The position numbers and the translations under genes were made by a program. The notes beneath the pieces were generated by a model that was not told the DNA's origin, searched no databases, and saw nothing but the letters and a program-made list of their open reading frames with translations. Positions 44,735-53,132 of a stretch of 64,000 bases of DNA are shown piece by piece (position 1 is the stretch's first letter; each line of letters begins with the position of its first letter). The DNA is from Dyella flagellata (GTDB lineage Bacteria > Pseudomonadota > Gammaproteobacteria > Xanthomonadales > Rhodanobacteraceae): the NCBI RefSeq assembly GCF_030160275.1, contig NZ_BSOA01000006.1:62001-126000 (forward strand), written 5' to 3'.

Positions 44735-46038
44735 TCCTCCGGAATGAACATGATTTCCACGCGCCGGTTACGCGTGCGGTTTTCGGGTGTATCGGGCGGC
44801 AGCGCGATCGGTTGCGACGAACCTGCCCCGCTGGATTCGACGCGTGCAGGATTGTCCAGCCCGTCGTCCAGGATCTGCGCCACGTTGCGCGCACGCGCGC
44901 TGGACAGCTCGAAGTTGTCCTTGTATTTCAGCGAACGGATCGGCTGGTCGTCGGTATGTCCCACCACGATCACCCTGCCCTGCACCTGGTTGAGCGCGGC
45001 GGTGATCTTGTGCAGCAGCGGAACCTGGTCCGCACTCACGTCGACGCCGCCGGAGGGGAACAGCCCGGTGGCGGCCAAACGCACCTTCGCCTCGCCATCG
45101 GGCTTTTCCTCGACCGTAAGCTGGCCGGCCTGTTCTTCCGGTGACAGCAATTGCTTGAGGCTTTTGCGCGCCGGATGCGGCTGGCGCGCGGTATCCGGCG
45201 GCGTGCCGTTCTCCAGGCCGATTTGCGCAAGCTGCGCACTGATCGGCGAGGAGGCTGCATTGAGGCGGGCATAGAAGAACAGGAATGCGCCGAGCAGTAT
45301 CACCGCGGCAAACGCGGCGACCACCCATAGCGGCACGTAGCGGATCAAAGGATTGCGCCGGTCATCGATGCCGCGCCAATGCGGCGCCAGTTCGTCCGCC
45401 GGCTTGGCGCGCTGCGCCTGGATACGCCGGTACAGGTCTTCCTGGATGTCGGCGAGCTTGGCGCGTCCGCCCGTCTCGATGTGGTAGCGGCCGGCGAAGC
45501 CCAGCGCCAGGCAGATGTACATCAGCTCGATCAGGTCGATGTGCTTGGCGAAGTCCGAGCACAGCCGTTCGAGAATCTGGAAGAACTTGGCGCCGCCATA
45601 GGATTCGCTATGGAAGGTGACCAGCAGCGTTTTCTGCGCCCAGCCGCTGTGCTCGCCCCAGGGTGAATTGAGTACGGCTTCGTCCAGCATCGTGCACAGC
45701 ACGTAGCGCGCCGCGAGGATGGTTTGCTGCTGGATATTGGCCGCCTGCGCCAGGCTTTCGAAGCGATGGATCTGCGCCACGGTCTGATCGCGCAAATGCG
45801 CCGCATCCGGCGGAGCCATGCTGTGGCGCAACTGCACCGCCAGCAGCAACAGGGGGCTGGCTGCCTGCACCAGCGGATTGGCCCCACCCTCCAGAAACTG
45901 GTTGATTTCCGCTGGCGGCGTATACGGCGCAGGTGCCCGCGCCGGGGAAGCTGGCGGCGGTGCGGCAGGCGCAGGCGCTGCACCGCGCGGACGCACAATG
46001 GTGGCGTCGCGCATATCGTCATTAGGGCCGTTGCTCAT
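44731..46038 (-). CDS. tssL: T6SS membrane-complex protein TssL with OmpA-like peptidoglycan-binding domain
   Basis: Inner-membrane protein of 435 aa. A Pro/Ala-rich cytoplasmic N-terminus includes RDATIVRP with Thr13, then the DotU/TssL domain (about 45-230; SPLLLLAVQLRHS, LDEAVLNSPWGEHSGW, LIELMYICLALGFAGRYH), one transmembrane helix (about 245-265), and a periplasmic OmpA-C domain (about 300-430; VVGHTDDQPI, LSSARARNVAQIL, RNRRVEIMF). The extended form anchors the complex to peptidoglycan. The start at 46038 overlaps the tssK stop (ATGA). Thr13 is a candidate PpkA phosphosite, by analogy with Thr14 of the Agrobacterium protein. Confidence 0.95.
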   Translation of the reverse strand: MSNGPNDDMRDATIVRPRGAAPAPAAPPPASPARAPAPYTPPAEINQFLEGGANPLVQAASPLLLLAVQLRHSMAPPDAAHLRDQTVAQIHRFESLAQAANIQQQTILAARYVLCTMLDEAVLNSPWGEHSGWAQKTLLVTFHSESYGGAKFFQILERLCSDFAKHIDLIELMYICLALGFAGRYHIETGGRAKLADIQEDLYRRIQAQRAKPADELAPHWRGIDDRRNPLIRYVPLWVVAAFAAVILLGAFLFFYARLNAASSPISAQLAQIGLENGTPPDTARQPHPARKSLKQLLSPEEQAGQLTVEEKPDGEAKVRLAATGLFPSGGVDVSADQVPLLHKITAALNQVQGRVIVVGHTDDQPIRSLKYKDNFELSSARARNVAQILDDGLDNPARVESSGAGSSQPIALPPDTPENRTRNRRVEIMFIPED

Positions 46039-47378
46039 GTTCCGCCTCGGATCGCCCACAGTTGCAGGTCAAGCCCTGCGAATTCCTCGCCAAAGTGGAA
46101 GGCGATGCCGCCGGACGTCTTCAGCATCCGCCACATCTGGGAGTTCTTGTCGAATTCGAAATAGAGGAAACCCGCGTTGTACGGAATCTGCCGTGGCGCC
46201 ACCGGCATCGGCGCGACCACGATGCCAGGCAGTTGCAGGTTGACCAGGTCGCGGATTTTTTCCACCGGCCCGATCTTCGATTGCGCCGGCAACTGGCGCC
46301 GCAAGTCTTCCGATTTCATGTCGGACTTGGCGGCAAGCACGAACGCCGCGGTGTCGAGCAGGGTCAGGTCCGGCACCACCGCTACCCACACGCCGAACTT
46401 GCGCTGCTGCAGCGGTATCGGCGTGGCCGTCTGTTCCATCACCGCGCTCAGGCTGTTGCGCAAGGCCACGATCACCGGCTCGAAGCTTTCGCGCAGGAAT
46501 TCGTGCCGGTAAGCCGGAAACGCCTGCGCACGCTTACCCGGCGCAGTGAAGGTGGCCAGTTCGCCGGCCATCGACACGGCCACGCGATACAAATCCTCCG
46601 GATGGGCGACCGGCGCCGCGGCCAGGTGCGCGATCAAGGGCTGATAGCGGTTTACGACTTGCAGCAGCAGGAAGTCGGCGATTTCCGCCGCGCCACCGCG
46701 ATCGGTGACCGCTACGCGGCTGGCCAGCGCTTCGCCGCGCTGATGCAGCAGGCCGAGCAATTCGGTCAGGAAGGTCACCAGCCGCGGTACCGCCTGGCAG
46801 CTCTGCCCGGTCGGCATGAAGCTTTCATCCAGCATCACGCGACGGTCGGCACGGCATTCGACGATGCGCGCCAGCGGGATTTGCGCCAGGCCCTCCATCG
46901 GTTGCGATTGCGGTAGCAGCCGGCTGCTCATGCCGCCGACTTCCACCACGGTGAGTCCATCCATGCTGCCCGAGGCATCGCGCACCTCGGCCTCGCGCAC
47001 GCGAAAGCGGAACAGCTTTTCCGACGACGCTTCCGGACGCCCGCTATCGGGTTGCGTGGGCGAGCGCAATGGCAAAGTGAGGTAGACAATCTGGTCGCGC
47101 CAGTTCGGATCCACTTCCAGCGCGGGCGGCAGCGGATCGTCGTTGGGCATGGAGAACGGCGTGCCGTCCGGAAACACGCCGCGCGCGCGCTTGATGCCGA
47201 TCTTGCCGATGGCCAGCAGATCCGTCTCCAGTTCCAATTCGTGAAAGCCCCAGGCATACGGTCGTAGTGCGCCTGCGCGCACCTCCACGAAGCGCTCCAG
47301 GTAACGCTCTTGCTGCTGCAAGTGCTGAGGGCGCAGAAACAGCCCTTCGCTCCACACCACTTTGTTATTTTGCGTCAT
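46035..47378 (-). CDS. tssK: T6SS baseplate protein TssK
   Basis: Cytoplasmic protein of 447 aa that links the baseplate (TssEFG-VgrG) to the TssLM membrane complex. The start VVWSEGLFLRPQHLQQQERY is the family signature, and GFHELELETDLL, PLQQRKFGVW and YNAGFLYFEFDKNS match later conserved parts. Normal length. A 64-bp gap separates it from fha, the largest gap in this part of the operon, and its end overlaps tssL. Confidence 0.95.
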   Translation of the reverse strand: MTQNNKVVWSEGLFLRPQHLQQQERYLERFVEVRAGALRPYAWGFHELELETDLLAIGKIGIKRARGVFPDGTPFSMPNDDPLPPALEVDPNWRDQIVYLTLPLRSPTQPDSGRPEASSEKLFRFRVREAEVRDASGSMDGLTVVEVGGMSSRLLPQSQPMEGLAQIPLARIVECRADRRVMLDESFMPTGQSCQAVPRLVTFLTELLGLLHQRGEALASRVAVTDRGGAAEIADFLLLQVVNRYQPLIAHLAAAPVAHPEDLYRVAVSMAGELATFTAPGKRAQAFPAYRHEFLRESFEPVIVALRNSLSAVMEQTATPIPLQQRKFGVWVAVVPDLTLLDTAAFVLAAKSDMKSEDLRRQLPAQSKIGPVEKIRDLVNLQLPGIVVAPMPVAPRQIPYNAGFLYFEFDKNSQMWRMLKTSGGIAFHFGEEFAGLDLQLWAIRGGT

Positions 47379-47442
47379 GTATCGGGTCCGTCAGTCCTGC
47401 ATTGGTAGGTGGGGATGCAAACCAGGCATGCATACAAAACTC

Positions 47443-48771
47443 CTACCTACGTTCATTGCGCCGATTCGCCTTGAGCCGCGCCAGCTGCTCCTCATACGCC
47501 CGCGCAAACTCATCCCCGAACAAGCGCCGGAACGTATCGTCCGGGTTCTTCACCAGGCCTTCGAAGTTGTCGCGGTACTTGTCCCAGTACCGCCCCTTGG
47601 CGCCGAACGCCACGCCGCGCTTGCCACCATCCACCTCGTTCTCGTAGCGGTCGGGGTTGAAATGCATCAGCAAGCCCTCGAAGCCCGCACGCACGCCGGC
47701 AAGCATCGCCATCTGGTGCAAGCGGATATCTTCGAACGCGTCCTGGAACGCCGCCGTGCCGGAAAGAAAGCCGGGGTTGGCCGGCCCCAGGATTTTTTGC
47801 ATCGCCTCGTCCGTGCCGAGCGCGAATTTCAGCGGGTTGTTTTCCGAGCGCTGGATGATGGTGACCGGCAAGCGGAAAGTGTTCTTGATTTCGGCACGCG
47901 CGCGCAGCACATCCATCACCCCGTCCACCACGATGCGCAGGATCTGCTCCATATCCGCCGGCAATGCCCCGTTCGAAACAGGCGCAGGCGCGGGCGCCAC
48001 GGCCGGCGGTGGCGGCGGTGCTACGGCTACGGGTTCCGGCGCAGGCGGTGGCGCGGGTGCAGCCGGCGGTGGCGGCGCAAAATCGCCGGTGGTCAGGTCC
48101 CAGTTTTCCGGCAGTCGATTGGCCTGCTTGCGCACGTCCGTGGTCGGGGGGCGGAAGTGGTCGCTGATGCTGGGCGTGTGATTCCAGCTTGGCGCCGGCG
48201 CCGGTTCCGGCCTGGCTACGCCTAGCGGCTCGTCGAGGAAACTCAAGGGATCCAGGTCGACACCCGCGGGCATGGCTTGCTGCGTACCAGGGATCAGGTT
48301 GTCCAGGGAAGAAGTGCGCGACGGCGACGGCGCGGGCGCCATCGGATTGAGGAAATCGAAATCCAGCGGATCGTCATGGAAAGCGGCCGGCGCAGGCGCC
48401 GGGATCGGCGACGCGACCGGTGCGCTCGGCTGCACGATGGTTACGCTGTCGTGCTCCATGCGTACGGCGATCTCGAACGTATCGATCTGCAGCCGATCGC
48501 CACTCTTCAAGGCCGCGGGATCACCCCTGAGCAGCGGCGAGCCATTGAGCAGCATGCCGTTGGTGCTGCAATCCTCGATGAAATAGATGCCGTTGAGATA
48601 GCGCACCATCGCATGCACGCGTGACACACCGGCAGTGCTCAGCACCCAATCGCAGTCCTCGGAACGGCCTATGCTGCCGTCTTTCGCATGGAAGGTCTTC
48701 TGGCTGCGACTGCCGAATTGCGCCGCTTGCTGGCCTTGTACGACGAGCGTCAATGTCTGTAGCGTCGACAC
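47443..48771 (-). CDS. tagH: T6SS FHA-domain protein (Fha/TagH)
   Basis: Cytoplasmic phosphothreonine reader of about 442 aa. The N-terminal FHA domain (about 1-105) has GRSEDCDWVLS, the pThr-binding GVSRVHAMV and DCSTNGMLLNG. It is followed at once by a VTIVQPS motif (Thr111), a long Pro/Ala-rich linker (about 115-285), and the T6SS-specific C-terminal domain (about 290-442; VVDGVMDVLRARAEIKN, FLSGTAAFQDAFEDIRLHQ). The start is a GTG at 48771, 13 bp after the upstream stop, with a GGGGGA site; an ATG at 48813 lies inside the previous gene. It should bind substrates phosphorylated by PpkA and promote TssM/TssL assembly. Confidence 0.88.
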   Translation of the reverse strand: MSTLQTLTLVVQGQQAAQFGSRSQKTFHAKDGSIGRSEDCDWVLSTAGVSRVHAMVRYLNGIYFIEDCSTNGMLLNGSPLLRGDPAALKSGDRLQIDTFEIAVRMEHDSVTIVQPSAPVASPIPAPAPAAFHDDPLDFDFLNPMAPAPSPSRTSSLDNLIPGTQQAMPAGVDLDPLSFLDEPLGVARPEPAPAPSWNHTPSISDHFRPPTTDVRKQANRLPENWDLTTGDFAPPPPAAPAPPPAPEPVAVAPPPPPAVAPAPAPVSNGALPADMEQILRIVVDGVMDVLRARAEIKNTFRLPVTIIQRSENNPLKFALGTDEAMQKILGPANPGFLSGTAAFQDAFEDIRLHQMAMLAGVRAGFEGLLMHFNPDRYENEVDGGKRGVAFGAKGRYWDKYRDNFEGLVKNPDDTFRRLFGDEFARAYEEQLARLKANRRNERR

Positions 48772-48784
48772 CTGTATCCCCCGC

Positions 48785-49330
48785 TTAGCGACCGCTGCCG
48801 TTGGTGCTGGCATGAAGCAGGCTCATCGCGCGCTCGATAAAAGCGCCACGGCGTGCCTCGAACTGTTCGCTGACCAGCGCGGCCATCAGATTGATCGCCG
48901 CCACCGTGGCGCGCGCAGTGAGATGGTCCGGCGGCGGAACGGCTTGCTCCTGCGTGGCCGGTGCCAGGCTTCCGCCCGACCAGCCCGCAGATGCCGCCAG
49001 CCATGCGCCGAGCGAGCGATAGCCACCGGCATTGGCGAATTCGAACGCGGCGCGGCGGTTGTCTTCATTCGGTTCGCGCACCCATTTTTCCGCCAGGGAT
49101 GCGCCAGCCTTGTCTTCCAGGCCCAGCGGCTGTTCACGCGCGCATTGCAGCAGCCATGCAACGGCATAGCGCTTGGGCAACAAACGGGCGAGCAACTTGA
49201 GCGCGTCCTGGATCTCGCCGGCATCGAGCAGCGTCTGCACCGCCACTTGCGGCGTCATTTCGGGGCGTAGCCGGGCGCTGGCCAGCGCCGACAAACCCAT
49301 CTGCATCGAAGCCTGCGTAACCACCGACAT
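48785..49330 (-). CDS. DUF6931-like T6SS-associated protein
   Basis: Cytoplasmic helical protein of 181 aa lying between vgrG and fha. It has no signal peptide or membrane segment. ARLRPEMTPQVAVQTLLDAG and AVAWLLQCAREQ resemble, from memory, the DUF6931 group that accompanies some T6SS loci, but this assignment is not certain. The start at 49330 is chosen for its AAAGGGGA site. Close spacing to fha (13 bp) indicates co-transcription. Possible roles are adaptor or baseplate accessory; nothing in the sequence points to an enzyme. Confidence 0.55.
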   Translation of the reverse strand: MSVVTQASMQMGLSALASARLRPEMTPQVAVQTLLDAGEIQDALKLLARLLPKRYAVAWLLQCAREQPLGLEDKAGASLAEKWVREPNEDNRRAAFEFANAGGYRSLGAWLAASAGWSGGSLAPATQEQAVPPPDHLTARATVAAINLMAALVSEQFEARRGAFIERAMSLLHASTNGSGR

Positions 49331-49410
49331 TCCGACGTCCCCTTTCACCAATCCGTGTACAGCATTTGCCGTGTTGCGTCTGCCCCATGCGAGGCATTTC
49401 CTTTAGCCAC

Positions 49411-49434
49411 CGTCATTCCCGCGCAAGCGGGAAT
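49411..49434. repeat. Dispersed palindrome, second copy (GCAA loop)
   Basis: 8-bp stem 49415-49422 with 49427-49434 and a GCAA tetraloop. Over the 24 bases it differs at one position from the palindrome at 15311-15334. It lies between vgrG and the DUF6931-like gene and may limit read-through. Confidence 0.65.
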
Positions 49435-49455
49435 CCAGTTTGATCTTCAAACCCA

Positions 49456-51396
49456 TCAACCAATCATGATGATGCCGCCCGATACCTGCATCATGCCGTC
49501 GCCGGTGGCGCTGACTGCCGCACCCTTCAAGGTGGTCATGGCGCTGCCTTCGATATCCAGCATGGCATCGGAATGCAGCTTCATGTTGACGCCAGCACCG
49601 ATGTCCACCTGCACTTGTCCGGCCACCTTGACCGACGAATTGCCGGTGATGGTGACGTTGATGCCGCTGATCTGGATTTCGCCCGTGCTCTTGAGAATGA
49701 TACTCGATGAGCCGGTGACAAGTTCGATCTGGGTGCCGGCGGTAAGCTTGAAAACCTTGCCGACGTCCAGCGTGTCGTTGTTGTTGATGGTGTGGTGGCG
49801 GTCATTCTTGATGGTGACCGTTTCATCGTGATCGATAGTCACCACATGATCGTTCTCCACCTCCTCGTGCATGTCCTTCTGGGCATGCATGAAGAAATCC
49901 TCGCTGCCTTTCTTGTCCTCGAAGCGCAGCTCGTTGAAATCGGCGGTGCCACCGAGCAGGCTGCGGCTCTTGATGCCGCTTTGGGTCTTGTTGTCCGGCA
50001 GGCCGTACGGCACGTTGTTGTCGCCGTTGTAGACGCTGCCGATGATCAACGGGCGATCCGGGTCGCCTTCCAGGAAGCTCACCACCACTTCCTGTCCCAC
50101 GCGTGGGATGCTGATCGCGCCCCAGTTCTTGCCCGCCCATGGCGTGGCCACGCGCACCGGACAGGAACTCTTGGCGTGGGGTTTATCGGGCTTGTTCCAG
50201 TGGAAGGTGACCTGCACGCGGCCGTGCTGGTCCACCACGATGTCCTCGTCGGTCTTGCTGCCGCACACGACCGCCGTTTGCAGACCGACCACCGTGGGTT
50301 TCACCGCGGTGGGCAGGCTGCGGAAAGTCTGGCTGCTTTCGATCGCTTCGAAGCTGCATTGGAAGGCCGGCCCATTGTCGCTGCTGCCCGACGCAGCTGC
50401 GGCGCCGGACAGGTGAATGGTGGTGCCGATGATCAGGTATTCGCGGTTGAGCGGCTTGCGCGGATAGTCGCTCAGCGTAAACAGCCCACCGATCTCGACA
50501 CTGCAGGCGCCGGTAGTGGCGGTGTAATGCGATCGCGCCACGCTCAGGGCTTCGGCACGCACCTGCGCGAAATGCTGCCCCACATCGGCAACCTTGTGTG
50601 CGCCCGGAAAGTCGAACGCCACCACGCCGTCGCTGGAGCCGGCGGTGCCGTGGCCGTCGCTGGTGCCGGTGGCCAGCAGCGAGGTCTTGGGCGCCATCGG
50701 ATCGTAATCGGTCAGCTGGTACTTGGCTGCATCCATGCCGCGCGACGAGGCCCAGGTAGTGATGGTCGACTCGCGCCGCAGCACGCTGTCGGTGCTGGGC
50801 AAGAAGGGGACGCGCGCAAAGTCCTTGTTTACCGCGTGCGCGCTCACGCTGTCGGCGAGCACCATGGTGTGCTTGCTTGCATCGTGCGTGAAGAAGTAAT
50901 AGATGCCCTCCTGCTCCATCAGGCGACTGACGAAGTTGAGGCAGTCCTCGCGGTACTGCACGCAGTATTCGCGCTGCGCATAATTGCCGCTGAGGCTGAG
51001 TTTCACGTCGCTGTAGCCGGCATCGTTCAACACCGACTTCACGATATCCGGCACCGTCATGTCGGTATAGATACGGCAATCCACCTTCTGCCCCAGCAGC
51101 CATGGCTTGGGCACCAGCCGCACGCTGTATTGCGCGTAGACCAGGTTGTCGATCGTTTCAACGCCCGTCTGCGACGACTCGCATACGATGCCGTTGAAGT
51201 AGCGTTCGTAGCCGTCCTCGGTGGCGATTTTCACCGTCATCGGCGAGCCCAGCAGGCCGCTCAGGTCGATGTTGGGGTCCTGGCTTTCGAACTGCAGATG
51301 GAAGGAAAACAGCCGCCCCAGACGCTCGTCGGCAGTCATGCTGCGGAACAGCAGGCCGCTGACCTTGGCGGAAGAAATACTGATCTGGGCGGTCAT
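49456..51396 (-). CDS. vgrG: T6SS spike protein VgrG (TssI)
   Basis: Spike protein of 646 aa. It has a gp27-like base (about 1-380; VSGLLFRSMTADERLGRLFSF, here in part, CVQYREDCLNFVSRLMEQEGIYYFF), a gp5-like OB fold (VDQHGRVQVTFHWN, ATPWAGKNWGAISIPRVGQEV, FLEGDPDRPLIIGSVYN) and the C-terminal needle of repeated beta strands (about 520-640). No extra effector domain follows, so cargo must bind through PAAR or adaptors. The genes upstream on the same strand encode a TPR-methyltransferase, a lipase and PAAR, forming a typical spike-effector island. Confidence 0.95.
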   Translation of the reverse strand: MTAQISISSAKVSGLLFRSMTADERLGRLFSFHLQFESQDPNIDLSGLLGSPMTVKIATEDGYERYFNGIVCESSQTGVETIDNLVYAQYSVRLVPKPWLLGQKVDCRIYTDMTVPDIVKSVLNDAGYSDVKLSLSGNYAQREYCVQYREDCLNFVSRLMEQEGIYYFFTHDASKHTMVLADSVSAHAVNKDFARVPFLPSTDSVLRRESTITTWASSRGMDAAKYQLTDYDPMAPKTSLLATGTSDGHGTAGSSDGVVAFDFPGAHKVADVGQHFAQVRAEALSVARSHYTATTGACSVEIGGLFTLSDYPRKPLNREYLIIGTTIHLSGAAAASGSSDNGPAFQCSFEAIESSQTFRSLPTAVKPTVVGLQTAVVCGSKTDEDIVVDQHGRVQVTFHWNKPDKPHAKSSCPVRVATPWAGKNWGAISIPRVGQEVVVSFLEGDPDRPLIIGSVYNGDNNVPYGLPDNKTQSGIKSRSLLGGTADFNELRFEDKKGSEDFFMHAQKDMHEEVENDHVVTIDHDETVTIKNDRHHTINNNDTLDVGKVFKLTAGTQIELVTGSSSIILKSTGEIQISGINVTITGNSSVKVAGQVQVDIGAGVNMKLHSDAMLDIEGSAMTTLKGAAVSATGDGMMQVSGGIIMIG

Positions 51397-51740
51397 GATG
51401 CGAATCTCCTAGGAGCCTGCTCGGCTCTATACGTTTCCATGGTGCACTCATGTCCGAGGGGCTCCACGCACCGGTTCAGGTGATGAAGCGGGTGGAACCT
51501 GCCAATACTCCCCAAGCCCCCGCGGCTCCAGTGCAAAGTTTCGCCCAGCGGCAGCGCCGAATCCAGCGGCTTTACCGTCAAAGGGTGCACAATCTGCAAG
51601 ATCAGTTCTCCTAAACCGTACCTGGTCCGACTTTCCCTGGGCTTCTGCCCGTTCCTGGGCTGAAGGCGCCACCCGTAGGGCAGCCTGCCCCGACCACCTC
51701 CGACGCACAACAGCAGCCGGAGGCTGGGCCTGCCCATCGT
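51397..51740. other. Intergenic region upstream of vgrG
   Basis: About 344 bp between the TPR-methyltransferase stop and vgrG. A 114-codon minus-strand open frame and a shorter one span it, but neither has a recognisable domain or ribosome site, so I do not call a gene. It may hold a separate vgrG promoter. Confidence 0.4.
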
Positions 51741-53129
51741 TCAGCCTTGCCCCGCGCGTTGTGCCAAGACCACCCAGCCAGTCACGGGCTGTCCGCCTTC
51801 CTTGCGCAAAGTGTCAGTACCGATACTTTTCCGCGAGAACCCTGCCGACGACAAGGCGCGTTCGACATGGTGGCGCGTGTGCTGGTAGCGGCCACTGGGC
51901 GAAAGATCGACGCGATCGTCCTCGCCCTGCGCCGCTTCCACCGTGAACGCCAACCAGCCATGCTGGCGCAGCGCGGCATGCGCAGCATCCAGCACTTCCT
52001 CAAGATCGCCGAAATACTCCAGGGTATCGGCCGAAAACACGATGTCGTAAGCGGCCGGATGCGCCCGCAAATAGGCGGTGAGTTCGGCCACGTCGAGCTC
52101 GTCATAGCCACCGCGCAAGCGCGCCTTTTCGATCATGCCGCCGGAAAGGTCCACCCCCACCAGCCGCTTCGCATACGGGCGCAGAAGCGGCTCGCAAAGA
52201 CCGGTGCCGCAGCCGGCATCCAGGATCTCGAACTCGCCCGCCGCGCCGGGCAACATGCCGCCCAAGGCTTCCGCAAGGATTTCTGGCGCTCGGTAACCCA
52301 GGTTCTTCAACAGTTGCTCGTCAAAACTGTCGGCAAACGCGTCGAAAACCTCGCGCACGTAATCATCGGCCGCGCGCGTCGGCGCCTGCGCGCCGCCACA
52401 AGCAGCCAGCATATGGCGAGGCACTGGATGATCCGGTTCGCGCGCCACCCAATCACGATAAACCTGAACCGCCTCTCCGATGCGGTTCAACGTGTACAAG
52501 GACATGCCCAATGACTCCAGCGCACGCAGGTTGCGCGGGTCCAGCTCATAGGCTGTGCGAAAACATTGCGCCGACTGCTCGACATGTTCCTTGCTCTGGG
52601 CGTAATTGCGCAGAAACCTGCCCATCAGGTAATACCCCTGCGCGAACTTCGGCGCCTGCTGCAGCAGCTTGGCGTAAGCCTGGAACGCTTCTTCCACGCG
52701 CTCCTGCGCCTCCAACACCACCGCCAGGTTGTTCTGCGCGTTGTAATGCAGCGAACCGCATTTGAGCGCCTTGCGGTAGCAGCGCTCCGCTTCGGCCAGG
52801 CGCCCGCATTCCTTATGGATGTTACCGAGGTTGTTGTGCGCGTCCGGGTGCTTGGGCGTGATCTTCAACGCCGCTTCGATCAGGCGCACGCCTTCGTCGC
52901 TGCGTCCGCGTTGATGACAAAGCACACCCAGGTAGTGCATGGCATCGGGCTGCCCCGCACGCAGCTCCAGCACTTCGCGGTACCGATGCTCGGCTGCGTC
53001 CAGATCGCCGGCCTGATGCGATTGCATGGCTTGCTTGAGGACCCGGCGATAGTCCGCCGCCTCGCCAGGCGAGCGAACGGCAACGCGGGTTGCCGCCCGA
53101 CTCAAAGGCATTTTCCTCGTCCGCGCCAT
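51741..53129 (-). CDS. TPR-repeat protein with C-terminal SAM-dependent methyltransferase domain
   Basis: Protein of 462 aa. The N-terminal half (about 28-240) is at least five TPR units (for example DLDAAEHRYREVLELRAGQP, HPDAHNNLGNIHKECGRLAE, DPRNLRALESLGMSLYTLNR). The C-terminal half (about 255-460) is a class I methyltransferase with motif I EILDAGCGTGLCEPLL, VGVDLSGGMI and IVFSADTLEYFGDLEEVL. It has no signal peptide. It starts directly after the lipase gene (3-bp gap) and precedes vgrG. TPR proteins in such positions often act as effector-loading adaptors, and the methyltransferase could modify cargo or be a toxin; both ideas are inferred. Confidence 0.8.
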   Translation of the reverse strand: MARTRKMPLSRAATRVAVRSPGEAADYRRVLKQAMQSHQAGDLDAAEHRYREVLELRAGQPDAMHYLGVLCHQRGRSDEGVRLIEAALKITPKHPDAHNNLGNIHKECGRLAEAERCYRKALKCGSLHYNAQNNLAVVLEAQERVEEAFQAYAKLLQQAPKFAQGYYLMGRFLRNYAQSKEHVEQSAQCFRTAYELDPRNLRALESLGMSLYTLNRIGEAVQVYRDWVAREPDHPVPRHMLAACGGAQAPTRAADDYVREVFDAFADSFDEQLLKNLGYRAPEILAEALGGMLPGAAGEFEILDAGCGTGLCEPLLRPYAKRLVGVDLSGGMIEKARLRGGYDELDVAELTAYLRAHPAAYDIVFSADTLEYFGDLEEVLDAAHAALRQHGWLAFTVEAAQGEDDRVDLSPSGRYQHTRHHVERALSSAGFSRKSIGTDTLRKEGGQPVTGWVVLAQRAGQG

Positions 53130-53132
53130 GCG

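Noticed and set aside
49792-51483. 563-codon plus-strand frame over vgrG
   Set aside because: It mirrors the vgrG coding strand at high GC and contains no domain; vgrG itself is unmistakable.
51393-51737. 114-codon minus-strand frame upstream of vgrG
   Set aside because: Composition resembles random translation, no ribosome site, no recognised family.
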